From positions 675,001 through 739,000 of the forward strand of contig JACVTC010000056.1 in NCBI GenBank assembly GCA_016946835.1: a stretch of 64,000 nucleotides of DNA, written 5' to 3'. The position numbers were made by a program, and so were the translations under genes. Positions 35,302 through 49,042 of this stretch are shown piece by piece. Below the pieces are notes generated by a model, which ran no database searches, was not told where the DNA came from, and saw nothing but the letters and a program-made list of their open reading frames with translations. The first letter of the stretch is position 1, and every line of letters starts with the position of its first letter. The DNA is from Neocallimastix lanati (nom. inval.). Lineage: Eukaryota > Neocallimastigomycota > Neocallimastigomycetes > Neocallimastigales > Neocallimastigaceae.

Positions 35302-36726
35302 TCAATAGATAAAAAATAGAAACATGATATAAACAAGCTTAAAAACAAAATATTTTTTTTTTTTAATATAAAAGTTTATTTTTTTTTTTTTTTATTTTTT
35401 ATTTTTTATATTTTTTTTTTTTTATTTTTTATTATACAGGCTGATTTATAAATTAAATTTCTTTTATTTTTAAAATATGTAAATTAAAAATTATAATGTG
35501 ATAAATATGGAAAAAAATTTATTGGATTATAAAATAATAATATTATTAAAAATTGAGAAAAAAAAATTGTAAAAAAAAAAACTAATAGAATTAAATTTTA
35601 TTATTATATAATAAAAATTTTTTATATGTTTTCTTTAATAAAAAAATTAATACGATAATAATATGAATATAATATGATTTTTAAAACAAAAAATATTGAA
35701 TGATGAATAATATAAAATTATTTACTTATTAATTTGTTATATGCAATTAAATGTATTATTTAAATATTAAACCGATAATATTTCTTCAGCGATTAATTAA
35801 AAAAAAAAAAAAAAAAAAACTATATTTTTTTTTTTTTTATTTCTTGGATATAATTTATATTTCTTTAATATATGAATGTTTTTTATATAATTATAGTTTC
35901 ATCATTTTAAATGATTAACTAATAAAAAAGGCATTGAAATTCATGATATTAATTGATTAATTTTAATTTTAATTTTAATAAAAATCAAAATTAAAAAAAA
36001 AAAAAGACTCATTAAAATACATTTTAATGATTTCTTTTTCTTATTAAATTTATATGTATGTATTACTCCATTATTTATAATGACGAATTTAATGTAATAT
36101 TGCAAATTGTATTATTATTTGAGTTTTCTGATATAATAGTAATTTTGAATATAAAATAAAAAAATAAAAAAATTATAATTTTTTCATTTTTTCATTTTTA
36201 TTTTTATTTATATATATATTTTGAAAAAAAAATAATAATTTCTTTTTCTTTTTCATCTAAATTATTGTAAATTTTTTTTTTAATTATAAATAATCATTAT
36301 AATGATATAAATATATTTTTATTATCTTTGGTATCTTTATTTTTTCTTATGTTAATTTGGGTTAACAATACTTTTAAATTTTATATATATATTCAAAAAT
36401 TCTCCAGTAAATATAAATAATTGTTTTAAAGTTTTTATAAAAACTATAAGTAGAAATAAAATATTAATAACATTCTTTCTAAAAGAACAGTCTTTTTGTC
36501 TTGTTTCTATTTTTCTTTTAGTATTTTTTTTATTTTTTACTTAAAATGTTTTATTTTTATTAATGATTGATTTTGAATAAATAATTGAATTAATTTCTAT
36601 ATACTAAAAAAAAAATAATAAATTATTTTTTTTTCCTTTTTCTTTCTTTATAATTATTGAAAATATAAATAATATATTTTCTTATTATTATTTATAATAG
36701 TCTATTCAAATTATCATTAACTATAT
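35110..36726. other. 3' flank of gene B, homologous to the 3' flank of gene A
   Basis: No gene. It shares with 4020-5770 an ordered series of words (ACCGATAATATTTCTTC, AAGGCATTGAAATTCATGA, ATTACTCCATTATTTATAA, TAGTAATTTTGAATATAAA) and a poly(A)/poly(T) pair (about 35799-35842). Homology continues into the coding end of gene B. Confidence 0.75.
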
Positions 36727-39700
36727 TTAAAATAGACGTTGGAAAAAGGTACCTATTAGGGTAAGAATAATAATTGTAATGAAGGACGGCTTCAATAAGG
36801 AAATGGCACCACTAACAGTACACTTTTCTGGATTTTCTTCATCTTCCATACATTCGACATAGCCGAGTTGTTCAACGGAACAAATCTTCACTTCATCGGT
36901 TTCTTCATCGACTCTGACATAGTTATTCACACAGACGAGATCGAAAGTGGATTTGGTTTCTTCTACATTGTAGGTACAGTTGGTGAAGATACCACTGACG
37001 GCTTCAAGGTAGTTCTTTCCACGACGATTGACAATGGCAGTGGAATTATTGTTTCTTTGAATGTCATCAACCGCTTGCTTAATCTTATCTGGATATTCTT
37101 CTGTGAGGGCAAGTGGGAAGTTGACAACGACGTTATCATCGTATGAACAGTAACGAGAAACAACTGGAACGAGAAGAGAGCTAACTTCACAGCGGTAGTA
37201 GGCATCATCAATGTAGTAGTATTGTCCACTGACACAGTTTTGTTTGACGCATTCGGTGGCTTCCAATCCTTCAGAATCATGGACACAAGAGAAGACTTCT
37301 CCGGCATTGGTGAAGTAGTATCCTGTTTCATCAATTGGCTTACATTCACCATCTTCTTGATCACAGTGATACATTTCATTATCGACAGTGTAGTAGTACC
37401 CATAGTTGGCTTTTCCTTGAATGATGATTTCATCACCCTTCTTAACAAACTTGTAGACATAGGTGTTCGTTGGATCAATGGCAATGTAGGCATATCCAGA
37501 AGTACTTGGAGAAGACCAGACACCATTTTTGTATCTTAAGATGTTTCTGGCTTGAGCATCATAATAGTAGGTGTCTTCATCGGGTTCGTAGACACGACAA
37601 GAAGAAAGGTTACATCCATAGACAACAATACTGTTATTCTTATTCTTGTAGTTCTTGCTGACAACAGTAGTATTGGTGGAGAGACTGATGATATAGAAAC
37701 CTGTTTGATCGACCATTTCGGCAGCAAATTGGTTCATATGGTAGAGGTGTTGAGAATATCCGTAGATGTAGTTATTGATGTTACCAGCACGATAACATTC
37801 ACCAGTTTCACGGTTCTTAATGTCAGTGGTGGCAAGAACAATTTCACCCTTGTAGGTGATACAGAATTCTTGGTTCTTCAAATCAGCATTTGGTGTACAC
37901 TTGTTGTTGGCAAAGATACAGATGATATCCTTTTCATAGGCAAAGGTGAAGACATCATTATTCACATTGTATTTTAAGATACGCTTATTGACATCAGCAT
38001 AGTAAGTGTTGGCATCTGGTTTATCAATGATGCTACAGCTACTTCCGTTACAGCGGTAGAGTTTGACATTTTCATCGTTGTAGGCATCAATTTCATTACC
38101 ACCAACAAGTGTGTTTTTGGCGACATTGAGGAAGTAGTAACCAGTTTCGTAGAATTGAAGGACACTACCTTGATCAAGAGTGTAAATGTTGGATCCAACA
38201 GTGAAGTACATATCATTATAGGAATCGTTGACTTCAAGACAGTTAGAATTAGTGGTGGTGTAGACATAAGTAGAAGTAACACCAGAAATGACATTTGGCT
38301 TGACAACGACGGTATCTGTGGCGAAGTAGAAGACGGAACGATCACTATTAGTACAAATGTTACCTGCAGCAATAGAAGTGGTTGCCGATTTAGTCATGGC
38401 ATATTCAAGGGTGATGTAACACTTGTTGTTGTTAAATTCACACATTGGAATGGCAGCTAATTCACTGGCAGAAAGAGCAGCACATTTACCAGCAACACAA
38501 CGAATAATACCATAGGCATCATCAGAATTATCTCTTAAATTGACCATCTTTCCATCTTCCTCCAAGTCATCATCATCACGTCCATGGACATTTTGAACAT
38601 TTTGAGCATTATCTGAACGTTTATTAGAAGTGAGACCCTTGAGGGCACCTCTAAAGATACCATTCTTGACAGTGATGGTCTTACACTTATGACCAGCCTT
38701 ACAACGAATTAAGACATTCGATAAACTAGACATATAGAAACCATTGTTAGTGGCTTCAGAAGAACAAGTGACAACATTACTATTTTGGACACAATTAATA
38801 ATGGTGTTGCTACTTTCAGAGGAATCGGCGTTATCATAGTAATTGACGGTTGGAGTAAATTCAGCACAAGAAGTTGGACTGGTACATTGAATCAAAAGAG
38901 TACTGGTATGAGTGAGATAATATCCGGATTTAGCCTTAGCAACATTACATTTACCACCTTTACATTCAATTATGGCATTATTTCTCTTATCAAATCCAGC
39001 ATTGACATATTTGACCTTATTCTTGACTTGACTGTAGGAACAGTTTGTAGCAGTAGTACATTTTATGACACCATTGTTATCAATATGACCATGGGCGACA
39101 TAATAACCGACATCAGCAGCGACTGTCATACAATTACTATTATTACATTGAATTAAACTGTTCGTAGTGGAGTCATAGCCACTGTTTTCATAATAGGTGG
39201 AACTCTTTGGTTTGAGGCTAACACAATTTTCACCATTTTCACATTGAATAATGTATGGATGTTTAGTACCACTAGTGACACGATTACCATCGACAACATA
39301 ACCAGTGAATGAAGCATATTCCAAGTTGCCGTCATTACAGAAGACAGCCTTGCGATTTTCAGAATCAAACATGTAAGTGTTTGAAGTACATCCTGGACGT
39401 TCAGCACAGACCTTGGTAGATTCATTACAATCATAAAGTGAGATATCAGAGGTATCACCACCTAAAGAATCGACTAATTTACCATTCTTATCGATCATAA
39501 TGACGCCACTTTGGTAGAAGCGATTAATGAAGTAACGAGAAATCTTGAATAAGGAACCAGTTTCAGACTTAACACCTGGGAATCCGTTACTTGGAATGGT
39601 AGCAAAGGCATAGGTATCATCCGATTTAGAAGCCGTAATGGCAGTACTGTTATTGGCAGTGAAGAATTTCAATTGACCATCTTCATAACAGTAGTTTCCT

Positions 39701-42700
39701 GGAACAGCTTTCTCAGCCAATGGACAGGATTTAGTGTCTTCTTCCTCACATTCACTTCCTTCCTTTTCACACTTGATAATCTTCTTTTCATCATTACCTG
39801 CATTGACATAGTAACCGAGATCTACTTTAACGGTACTACAACCTTCTGTGGAATCACAAATGATGGTTTGATTGGTGGATTTGTTGTAACCACTATTCAA
39901 ATAATAACCTTGAGAGGTTAACGCTGATTTTAAGGTACATTTGTTCACAGTATCTCCAGAAGCTCTTCTTCTGTCACCTCCAATGGCAGGTGTTTCTGGT
40001 TCTTCTGGAGTTTCTGGTTCTGGATCTTGGGATTTCGTGGTCTCTACACATTCAATTAAACCGTCGACATTATCACCATCCTTACCAACATAATACATAT
40101 TGATATTTGATGGAGTTTGTTTTTCACACTTCTTATTAGAACAGAAAATGATGGCATTCATTAAATCGGCACTTTCAGCATTGACATAGTATTCCACACC
40201 CTTTTCTACGGTTTTAACACCAATACATCCATTATCTGAAGAACATTGAATCAATTGATTGTTATCTCCAGATTCAGAATAATTGGTGTTCATATAGATA
40301 CCTAAGCTAACTTCATCTGCATTAAGACATTTACAGGTTACTTCATTCTTTTCAGTATTACCTTCTCTTTTAGAAGGAGGAGTGGCAGGTTCTTCAGTTT
40401 TAATGGAACATTCAATAATATCATATAGAAGTGGGGTATCGGTGGCCTTTCCGGCATTAATATAGTATTCCTTACTAATTTCGGTAGCAGCACTAGGCAT
40501 AGCAGAACAGTTATTCTTAGTACATTTAATAATTGGTTTTTCTAATTGATTTTCATTACTGTTGACATAGATTTCATTGGCCTTGGCTTCAAGGATTTCA
40601 CAGGCTTCTCCAGCTTTTACACATTTAATAAGGGCTTCAGTTAACTTATTCTTGGCCTTATTACCTGAATTAATATAATAGAGAGGAAGATCTTCATCCT
40701 CATTTTCAACTTCTGCAATAACACATCCATTATCAGTGGTACATTTAATTAATGGATTGGTGTCATCTCCAATTGGACTATCCTCAATTGTAGTGGTATT
40801 GAAATTACTATTGATATAGACATCACCAACATGACCATTAATGACCGAACATGTAATACCAGAATCATTCTTTTTACATTCAATTAAATCACCATTTAAT
40901 GGATCTGAATCTACTTCTTCCTCCTCAAAGTCAATATCATCTCCATTCACATAGTATTCTGGACGATTAGCAATGGCATTTGAATTCTTAACAGCACATC
41001 CTACGTCTTGAAGACAATAAATTAATTGTGAGGTATTGTAGGAATTAACATATACCTTTTTGTCTTTTCCTTTGTAGGGTTCACATTTTTTAGTCTTTGT
41101 CTTTTCTTCATCATCGGAAATCGAAATGGAACACTTAATCAAATCATTAATTAATTTTTCTTCATCATTTTGAAGATCACTAGAATTCAAATAGAACTCA
41201 TTTTTATCATCGGAGGCTTTAGTAATACTACCAACACATCCCTTATCTGAGTAACAGAGAATTAATTGATTATCAAGGGCATTGATGTAAATTTGTTCAG
41301 CATCTGCGTCTTTTTTAATAGCACATGAAGCATCGGCAGTGGTACATTTAATCAAAGTATCCTTAAGTTTATCACTTTCTACACTTCCAGCATTGACATA
41401 GTAAATTAAACCTGTGACACCATCAGCGTATGCGACATCTTCAATACATCCTCCCTCTGATGTACATTTTATTATTTGGTTAGGGTTATTGGTTTGATCG
41501 AAGTTAGCATTCAAATAGACACCATTTTCAACTCCATTTATTGTTTCACATGGTTTTAATGGGGAAGCCATTGCTGGACATTTAATTAAAGCATTGGTTA
41601 AGGAAGAAACATCTCTTCTTTGTATGTTTTCAGCTTCTCCTTCAGCTTCTATATTATTACCATTAACGAAATAGCTGATACCTGTAATTTCTGATTTAAC
41701 TTCAGCGGGTTCACATTTCTTTGAATTTTTATCACATATAATTAATCGTTTTTCTGTTACACCATTTGGATTTGGATTATTGCTAGTAATGGAGGCATCC
41801 TTAAAGTTACCGTTGATATAAACTGCATTCTCTATTCCATCGACAATTTCACAACTGCTTCCACTACATTTAATTAACTGACCAGTATAATCTGTAGAAG
41901 TTGATGCAGCATTGACATAATAAGTTGGATTAGTAGCACTTCCAAGGACACCACTGAAGGCTTCACAAACAGTACCGTAACATTGAATTAACTTTTGATT
42001 GAAACTATTAATATAGATTTGATTAGCAGCTGGGGTAGTAACGAATTTACAATCGGAAGAAGTAAATTTTTTAGGTTCTTCTTGTTCTCGTTTTCTTGCA
42101 GCAGTTACCTCTGCTAATGTACATTGAATAATAGCATCTGTAAATTCAGTTTGGGCGCCATGGACATAATATTCAACGTCATCTTTGGCAGCCAAGGGGT
42201 TAGTTGTCGTGAAAGGTTCACATCCATTACTGGTACATTTAATGAGGTAGTGAACGGCATCTTTGGCAACATTACCGTTGATATAGAAATTTTCAGTTAC
42301 TCCTGTAGCTATTGTAACATCAGAAAGGCTACATTTAGGAGTTTCAGATGAAGAACATTTAATTAATGCGGATTTAGTTTTATCAGTAGCATTTGAATCT
42401 ACTCCGCCATTGACATAGTAATTAGTAACAGTACCTGTACCTGTATCTTCTGAAGGATCACATTTTCCTTCATTGCAAATAATTAATTGATGAGTAGTGT
42501 CACCACTATTAGCATTAGTTATTGGATCTGTAGTAGCTCCATTTGATGTATCTTTTAGATTAGCATTTAAATAAACCTTGAATTCACCAGCCTCGGCAAG
42601 TTCACATTCCCTGTCAGTACAACGAATTAAAAGATCTTCATAACTAGTTTCGGTGCTACGAGTTGTGGCTGGAACGACAAAGCTTCCAGCTTTTCCACCG

Positions 42701-43370
42701 TTGATATAGAATGCAGGGACCGTACTTGTTCCTGTACTGGCAAATTCTTTACAACCATTAGTACCTTTATCAATACATTGAATTAACTTGCTTGTATCAT
42801 TATTGATAAATATGGAATCCTTATCTTTATCTTCGACTAATGTTTTTACTTGACAGGCAACATTTGTACCTTCACCTGTACATTGAATTAAGGATTCAGT
42901 AAATTTATCTGTAGTAGTAATGGCATTGATATAGAAACCGGCTTTTGGAGATGGATATAAAGTACATACTGGTGGAAGATTATTGTTATTTTCATCCTTT
43001 TCAACAGTACATTTAATTAATTTGGAATAGGTAGTCACTGCTGAAGTTCCATCTGCTTGAGTAGTAGTTTTTGCTGAGCTAGCATCTATATAAAATCCTG
43101 GAAGGATAGATGCAGAGGCGAGAGAGGTACAGACACCATCATCGGTTGGACAACTAATTAATTTAGCATAAGAAGTGGTAGCAGAGGTTGTTGTCTTCGT
43201 GGCTGGTGTGCTACCTCTTCTTCTACTGGTAGTAGTAGTGACAGTTTCACTTCCGGAATCTACATAGTAACCCTTAACACTAGCGATGGTTTCACAGTCA
43301 TCACCATTACAATGAATGATTTGATTTTTGCTACTGGCAGCTCCATTGTAATTAATGAAATATCTTTCAC
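36727..43370 (-). CDS. Gene B, last exon: repeats, C-terminal block, anchor
   Basis: The acceptor CTTTTAG precedes GT GAA AGA, so the exon opens inside a repeat unit (GERYFINYNG) and lacks the N-terminal head present in A and C. This is why it must be spliced to upstream exons. It carries dozens of repeats, a Pro/Glu-rich linker before RRR (about 39960-40020), the non-repeat block starting CPLAEKAVPGNYC near 39690, and the tail FITIIILTLIGTFFQRLF. Confidence 0.85.
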
Positions 43371-43700
43371 CTAAAAGTCCGTATTTAAGTATATATAAAT
43401 ATATAAACAAATTAATTAGAATAGCGATGTTTAAAAGATAAGATTAAATTAATAAATAATAGAACAAAAAAAAAAAAAAAAAAAAGAAATATAAGGTAAA
43501 AAAAATTATAAGAGATTAAAAAATTAAATTTATAAAAAAAATATATATTTTTTAATATCTGATTTAAAAAAGAAATAATAATAATAACAAACCATAATAT
43601 CATTAAAATTTAATACTAATTCATTTATTATTATTATTATAATTATTATTATTATTAACATTAAAATTATTATTAATACTATTATTTTATATTGAAGTAC

Positions 43701-43735
<35 letters not shown>

Positions 43736-43759
43736 TACTATTATTTCACATTGAAGTAC

Positions 43760-43821
<62 letters not shown>

Positions 43822-43904
43822 ACTATTTTTAATATTATTTAATATTATTATTGCTATTATTATTATTATTATTTTGTATTGTTTTATTAATTACTCAAAT
43901 TAAT

Positions 43905-43944
<40 letters not shown>

Positions 43945-46900
43945 TATTTCTTTTTTAATTTTTACCTGATCCTAATGGTGTAGTATCAACGACGGCCTTG
44001 GAGGCAGAGAGAGAAAGGAAGACTACGTCATCCTTTAGTGCACCATAAGCTGTACTGATGTCTGTTGAATTGAAAGCAATCTTACTAACCTCTGTACCTG
44101 TTGGTAAATCTGGATTTTCCTCAGCTGTTGCGCTGAAACAAACCTTATTACTAACACCTACTTTACCATTATCACCAGCTACACAAGCTGCTAATGTAGT
44201 AATTACTTCACATTTCTCACCTTTCCAACCATTACATTTTATATTTTTCGTTCCAATATCGGTAAAACCTTTTACTAAAGCACAATCTTGATGTTTCTTT
44301 CCTGAATCAAGAGTACATTCATATACTATATACTCAGTATTAGTTACAAGACTACCAGAAGCCACTACAGTATAATCTGCAGCAGCAAAGTAGGATATGA
44401 CTTTATCCCCTTCAACATTCGATGATGCAGAATCTTCAACTAATTGTTCACATTTATTAGTTGCAGTTGAATCAGCCTTATAAATTTTATTTTCTTTGAT
44501 ACAGTGTCCACCATCAGCAAGAGTACCCGAAGTAATTGTACATACGTTAGTGGCAGTCACACTATCACAAATTGGAAGACTAGCCTCCTCTAATAAGGCC
44601 ACATAACCATCTAAACTTACTTTAACAGCCACTTTGGCACCAATAGTAGTGTCTGGGAAGACGCCATCTTCAGTAATTTTAAGAGTCTTATAGGCATCAG
44701 CGGTTAAATCAACTGCCGTAGTACTATCACCAGTACAAAGTTTAACAGCACTACTTTCATAAATAATTCCAACTTTGTTTTCTTGACAAGCAGTAGCAGT
44801 GGCAGGGATTGTATATGGTTCACAACCAGTATTACTGCATTTTAATACTTGATTGGTAGTAGTAGTAGCATCTTTTCCTTTATTAACATAGAAACCACTA
44901 AGGGCATCAACAGCTTCACAAGTCGGACCACTTTCACATTTAATTAAAGCTTTTGTTTTGTCTTTAGCAACAGCATTAATTTGAAATCCCACAGTTAATA
45001 AACCTAATGAATTATATTAAGACATAAATTAACATTTAAATTAAATATTAAAAAATATAAAAGTTATAAAAAAAGTCATTAATATCTATGTATTTATTAT
45101 ATATAAATAAAAAGATCATATTACGTAAAAGTAAACTATAATTTAATAATAAAAAAAAAAAAAAGGTATAATAATATACTATTTAAAAATAAATGAAATA
45201 AAATTTCTATTATTCTAATATTTTAATAAATAATTTCATATATTATCAATATATTAAAATTTAATAAACATAACTATTTATATATTCTATTTTAATATCA
45301 TATTTTTATATTATATAAAATTTTATATTGATTTGATTCTAATCATTTTATATTAGCATTATAATATATTTATATTACTATTTCATATTATTATTTTATT
45401 TTATATTAACTTTAATTTATAATATATTTATATAACTATTCCATATTTATTATTTATTATATTTTATATTTTTACTATATATTTATTATATATCTTCTAT
45501 ATATTTATTATATATTTACTATTTACGATTTATTATTCATATATATTTATTATTCATTATATATATCTATATATTAATTATTTACTATTTATTATATATT
45601 TACTATATTATATATTTACTATATTATATATTTACTATTTATTATTTAATATTTATTATATATTATATATTTACTCTTTATTATTTAATATTTAATTACT
45701 ATTATTTATATATTTATTATATTATATATTTACTATTATATATTTATTATTTACTATTTATTATATATTATATATTATATATTATATATTTACTATTTAT
45801 TATTTATATATATTTATATATTAACTATTTTCTATTTATTATATATTTACTATATTATATATTTTACTATTTATTACATACACTATTTATATATTTATTA
45901 TTTATTATATAATTACTATTATTTATATATATACTATTTATTATATATTGACTATTATTTATATATTTAACATTATATATATATAGTTATTTATAATTTA
46001 TTTACTACTTATTTTTTATTACATATTTATATATTTCAATTTATTATATATTATATATTTAATATTTATTATATAATTATTATTTTTATATAATTATTAT
46101 TTATTATATAATATTATTTATTTACTATTATTTATATATTTATTATTTATTATTTATTCACTTTATAAATTTACTATTTATTATTTATTATATATTTACT
46201 ATTATTTATATATTTACTATTATTTATATATTTATTATTATTTATATATTTATTATTTTTTCTATTTAAATTTCCAAATAAAATAAAATATATTTTATTT
46301 TTTTTTTACCAGTGTTTAAAAAGTTTCCAATAAAGAAAAAAAAAATAAAAAATATATAAAAAAAAAAAAAAAAAAAAAAGAAAAATAAAATAAAGATTTT
46401 TTTTTTTACTTACTTGTATCTTCGGTAATGATAGCTCCATTGGCAGTTAACTGGATAAAGGTAACTGCATCCTCAAAGATACCATAGAGTTCATTCACCT
46501 TGGTACTCACAAATCCAATATAGGATGGGGTGGTAGCTGAGGCAGCTGGAAGACTAGTGCCATTAGTATTGAAACAAACCTTATTACCGGTACCCATTTT
46601 ACCTTCATCGCCATCAGCACAAGCTGAGAGTGTGGCAATGGTACAACCTTCCTTCTTCCAACCACTACATTGAACGACTGTACTTCCAGATATAGCATAT
46701 CCCTTTATAAGGGCACAGGAGTCAAGGGCAACGCTACCTCCACTTCCAGTAAAAGTACATTGATAACCGACTACATTTTTAACACTTCCAGAGGCTGGAA
46801 CAGTAACTTTATGACCATCTGAATCAAATAAAAGAACGACAGAACCAGCGGCTGTTCCGGTAATATCGGAACAAGTGCCGCCGGTTCCGGTTTGAATCTT

Positions 46901-48929
46901 TTTACCTGTAGAATCTAATCCAAAAACAGTAGCATCGTTGCATGAGGTAATTGCGCTAAGAGCTCCATTCTCAAGAAGAATGACACTTCCATCACTGTAA
47001 AGCTTGACATGAGCAGTTGAACTGGCAGTAGTACCAGGGAAATCATTATCTGCAGTAATGGTGAGGGTTAAAATTTGTTCCGTAGCTCCGGTTTTAATTT
47101 CTACGGCATCGGTAGTTCCTGAGGATATACAGAGTTTTACTTTTCCATTATCAATTATGTATTTACCAACAGTACAAGTAGTACCAGTCGGATCAGTAGC
47201 TTCTGAACATGTATCACCAGCACATTGAATGACGTGTTTCGTAGAGGAATCCTTTCCAGAATTCACAAAGTAGCCGTTCAACGAGACATCTTCATAGTGA
47301 CAACCTTCTGTGTTGGAGGTACAAGTGATAACTTTAGGATTAGAGGAGGCGGCTTGAAGATAATGTTTTGGAGAGGTGTCCGTTGCTCCGTGAAATTTCG
47401 ATTCACAAGTGGTACCGGTACTTTCAATGATTTTTGATTTATTTGAGGCATCAATTTCATATCCAGCGGTAGAAGCAGTTGCAGAAGTACAACCAGTGGC
47501 ATCACAGGTAATAATATTGGTCGTCTTTCCAGTAGCGTCGAGGACACCTGAATCCACATAGGCCCCAACGGTGGATGGATTTTCGGCCTTGGCACAACGG
47601 TCGGCATCACATTCAATTAAGAATTTATTGGTGGTAGTGGCTTTATCATCATTGAGATAATACTGTCCTTCGGATGCAGGATTTGCAGAACAGTTAGTAC
47701 CATCGCATTTAATTATTGATTTTGTTGTTCCTGAATTTAATAAAATAGTACTGGCAGCAGCTGCTGTAGCCGTACATGAGTTTGTATTAGAAGAGGACTC
47801 TTTTTTACAAAGTAAATATTTCGTATATTTTCCTGGATTTGTGGAGTCATAATTTCCTTGATCCAAATAGTAGAAAATACCTTCTTCCGCAATTACTTGA
47901 GCTGTACAGGCCGTCGCTGTACATTGAATGTATGGCTTGGTGGTACTGTCACTTCCGGCATTGGCATAGTATTGATTGGCATTGGCAGGACTGGCAACAC
48001 AAGAACTAGCAGTGGAACATACAATAACCCCTTGAGTCCCTGAATTGACAAAGACACCAGCTGTAGCAGCGGCAGAACTACATGTAGATGCATCAGAACA
48101 AGTAATTATATTAGTATAAACATTACTACTATTAGTACTTTCATCCAAATAATAGGTTCCAGCAGTAACCGTTGAAATTGGAGTGACCGTCGATCCTTCT
48201 ATCTTTATTAATAAAGTGCCAGCGACGGCATTAGTATTTGTTCCTACAGTATAATATCCAGGGCTGGTCTTTTGTGCACAACCGCCCGATGTGGCACATA
48301 TAACTAATTTATTATTGCCTATATAGGTATAATCCGATTTAGCAGTAGCTTCACCATTTTCAGCAATACCATATACTAATAAAGTTTTTGAGTCTTCAAT
48401 AGTATTACTACAGGTTGTAGGATTACTATCATTGTCACATGAAAAAATATAAGCCCCTGCTTGCTTTATTTGTGTACATGATCCTGATCCAGCTGCTGTT
48501 CCAGTAGATTCATATATCTTACTACTCTCTATACAGTATGTAGCTATATTTAGACTACCACATGGATCATTGGTACTTTCTGTAACACCAGTACCACATG
48601 AAACCAAATCTATAATTATTTTAATTTTAAAAAAATAATAATAATAATTGAAATAACAAATAAATATTAATAAATATTAATAATATTAAAATAATAATAA
48701 AAATATACAATTTTTAGTAATAAAAAAAAATATATTTAAATAAATAAAAAATAAATAAATAAATTACATAAAATAAAATTAAATAAATAATTATATTCTT
48801 GTTTTAATAATAGTAATAATAAAAAAATATATTTTATTAAAGAAAAATAAACAAAATAAGAAATATAAAATTTCCTTATCTTTCCAAAGTAATAATTAAA
48901 ATAAATTATATAAATATAAATAATAAATA

Positions 48930-48969
<40 letters not shown>

Positions 48970-49042
48970 AAAATAATAAAAATTACCTGCTGAAACAGAT
49001 GATATTCCTAGCCGACTAACCAAGAATAGCAAGCTAATATTT
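36727..49042 (-). CDS. Gene B: giant secreted Cys-rich repeat protein, candidate scaffoldin (ScaA-like), at least four exons
   Basis: Exons 48987-49042 (signal core, SLLFLVSRL), 46414-48609, 43966-45003 and 36727-43370. All junctions are GT-AG in phase 1, so the three large open frames, none opening at an ATG, splice into one product of about 3,312 residues if exon 1 adds five bases as proposed for A. The second exon holds the mature head (C...IYEST...C) and repeats. The second and third exons each end in a homologous ~260-residue non-repeat module, and the last exon holds most repeats plus the C-terminal block and hydrophobic anchor. Basic runs occur at about 43220, 42088, 41612, 40368 and 39965. 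Gene B is nearly identical to C in the last ~1,000 residues but diverges in the middle. Secretion and wall or membrane display are inferred, and the scaffoldin role is a hypothesis. The start exon was not found. Confidence 0.8.
43371..43965 (-). other. Gene B intron 4 (595 bp)
   Basis: Donor GTAAAA at 43965, acceptor CTTTTAG ending at 43371, phase 1 on both sides (G joined to GT gives Gly). It contains poly(T), a TTA microsatellite (43625-43880) and a 23-nt A run. Confidence 0.75.
43625..43880. repeat. (TTA)n-type microsatellite in a gene B intron
   Basis: ATT/TTA runs including a ~60-bp uninterrupted stretch and a duplicated TTGAAGTACTATTTATTATT segment (about 43694 and 43752). Confidence 0.9.
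43966..45003 (-). CDS. Gene B, third exon: repeats plus non-repeat module
   Basis: 1,038 bp, a multiple of three, phase 1 at both ends. It opens with GLLTVGFQINA-type repeat sequence and two repeats. A non-repeat module of about 260 residues follows (KVGIIYESSAVKLC ... DGVFPDTT ... KCNGWKGEKCEV ... NKVCFS), homologous segment by segment to the end of the preceding exon (HVKLYSDGSVILLENG, QCSGWKKEGC, NKVCFN). Because the exon is symmetric it could be duplicated or skipped without a frameshift. Its frame opens at GTG, not ATG, which argues against an independent gene. Confidence 0.75.
45004..46413 (-). other. Gene B intron 3 (1,410 bp, minisatellite-filled)
   Basis: Consensus donor GTAAGT at 46413 and acceptor CATTAG ending at 45004. 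The join A + GT keeps phase 1. Between about 45190 and 46260 it is almost entirely TATTTATTATATATTTACTATT-type repeat DNA. The length is unusual for a fungal intron, so repeat expansion is likely. Two separate genes would be the alternative, but neither flanking exon has a start or signal peptide of its own. Confidence 0.6.
46414..48609 (-). CDS. Gene B, second exon: mature N-terminal head, repeats, non-repeat module
   Basis: 2,196 bp, a multiple of three, phase 1 at both ends. It starts with the Cys-rich head DLVSCGTG ... KIYESTGT ... C shared with the main exons of A and C. About a dozen repeat units (GYYxNxG ... IxC ... C) follow, then the FPG-containing module that recurs in the next exon. 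The open frame runs nine bases past the donor to a TAA (46406-46408) created by the intron sequence. Confidence 0.8.
48610..48986 (-). other. Gene B intron 2 between signal exon and second exon
   Basis: Donor GTAATT at 48986, acceptor AATTATAG ending at 48610. A ~39-nt poly(A) run lies near 48932-48963. Same position and phase as the introns in A and C. Confidence 0.8.
48987..49042 (-). CDS. Gene B signal-peptide exon
   Basis: 56 bp in phase with the next exon, encoding a hydrophobic stretch NISLLFLVSRLGISSVSA with a plausible signal-peptidase site after Ala. Its length equals that of the corresponding exon in gene C. The exon with the start codon was not found. Confidence 0.75.

Noticed and set aside
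43966-48609. Two extra independent genes upstream of gene B
   Set aside because: Neither open frame has an ATG start of its own. Splice sites and phases join them to each other, to the signal exon and to the last exon.
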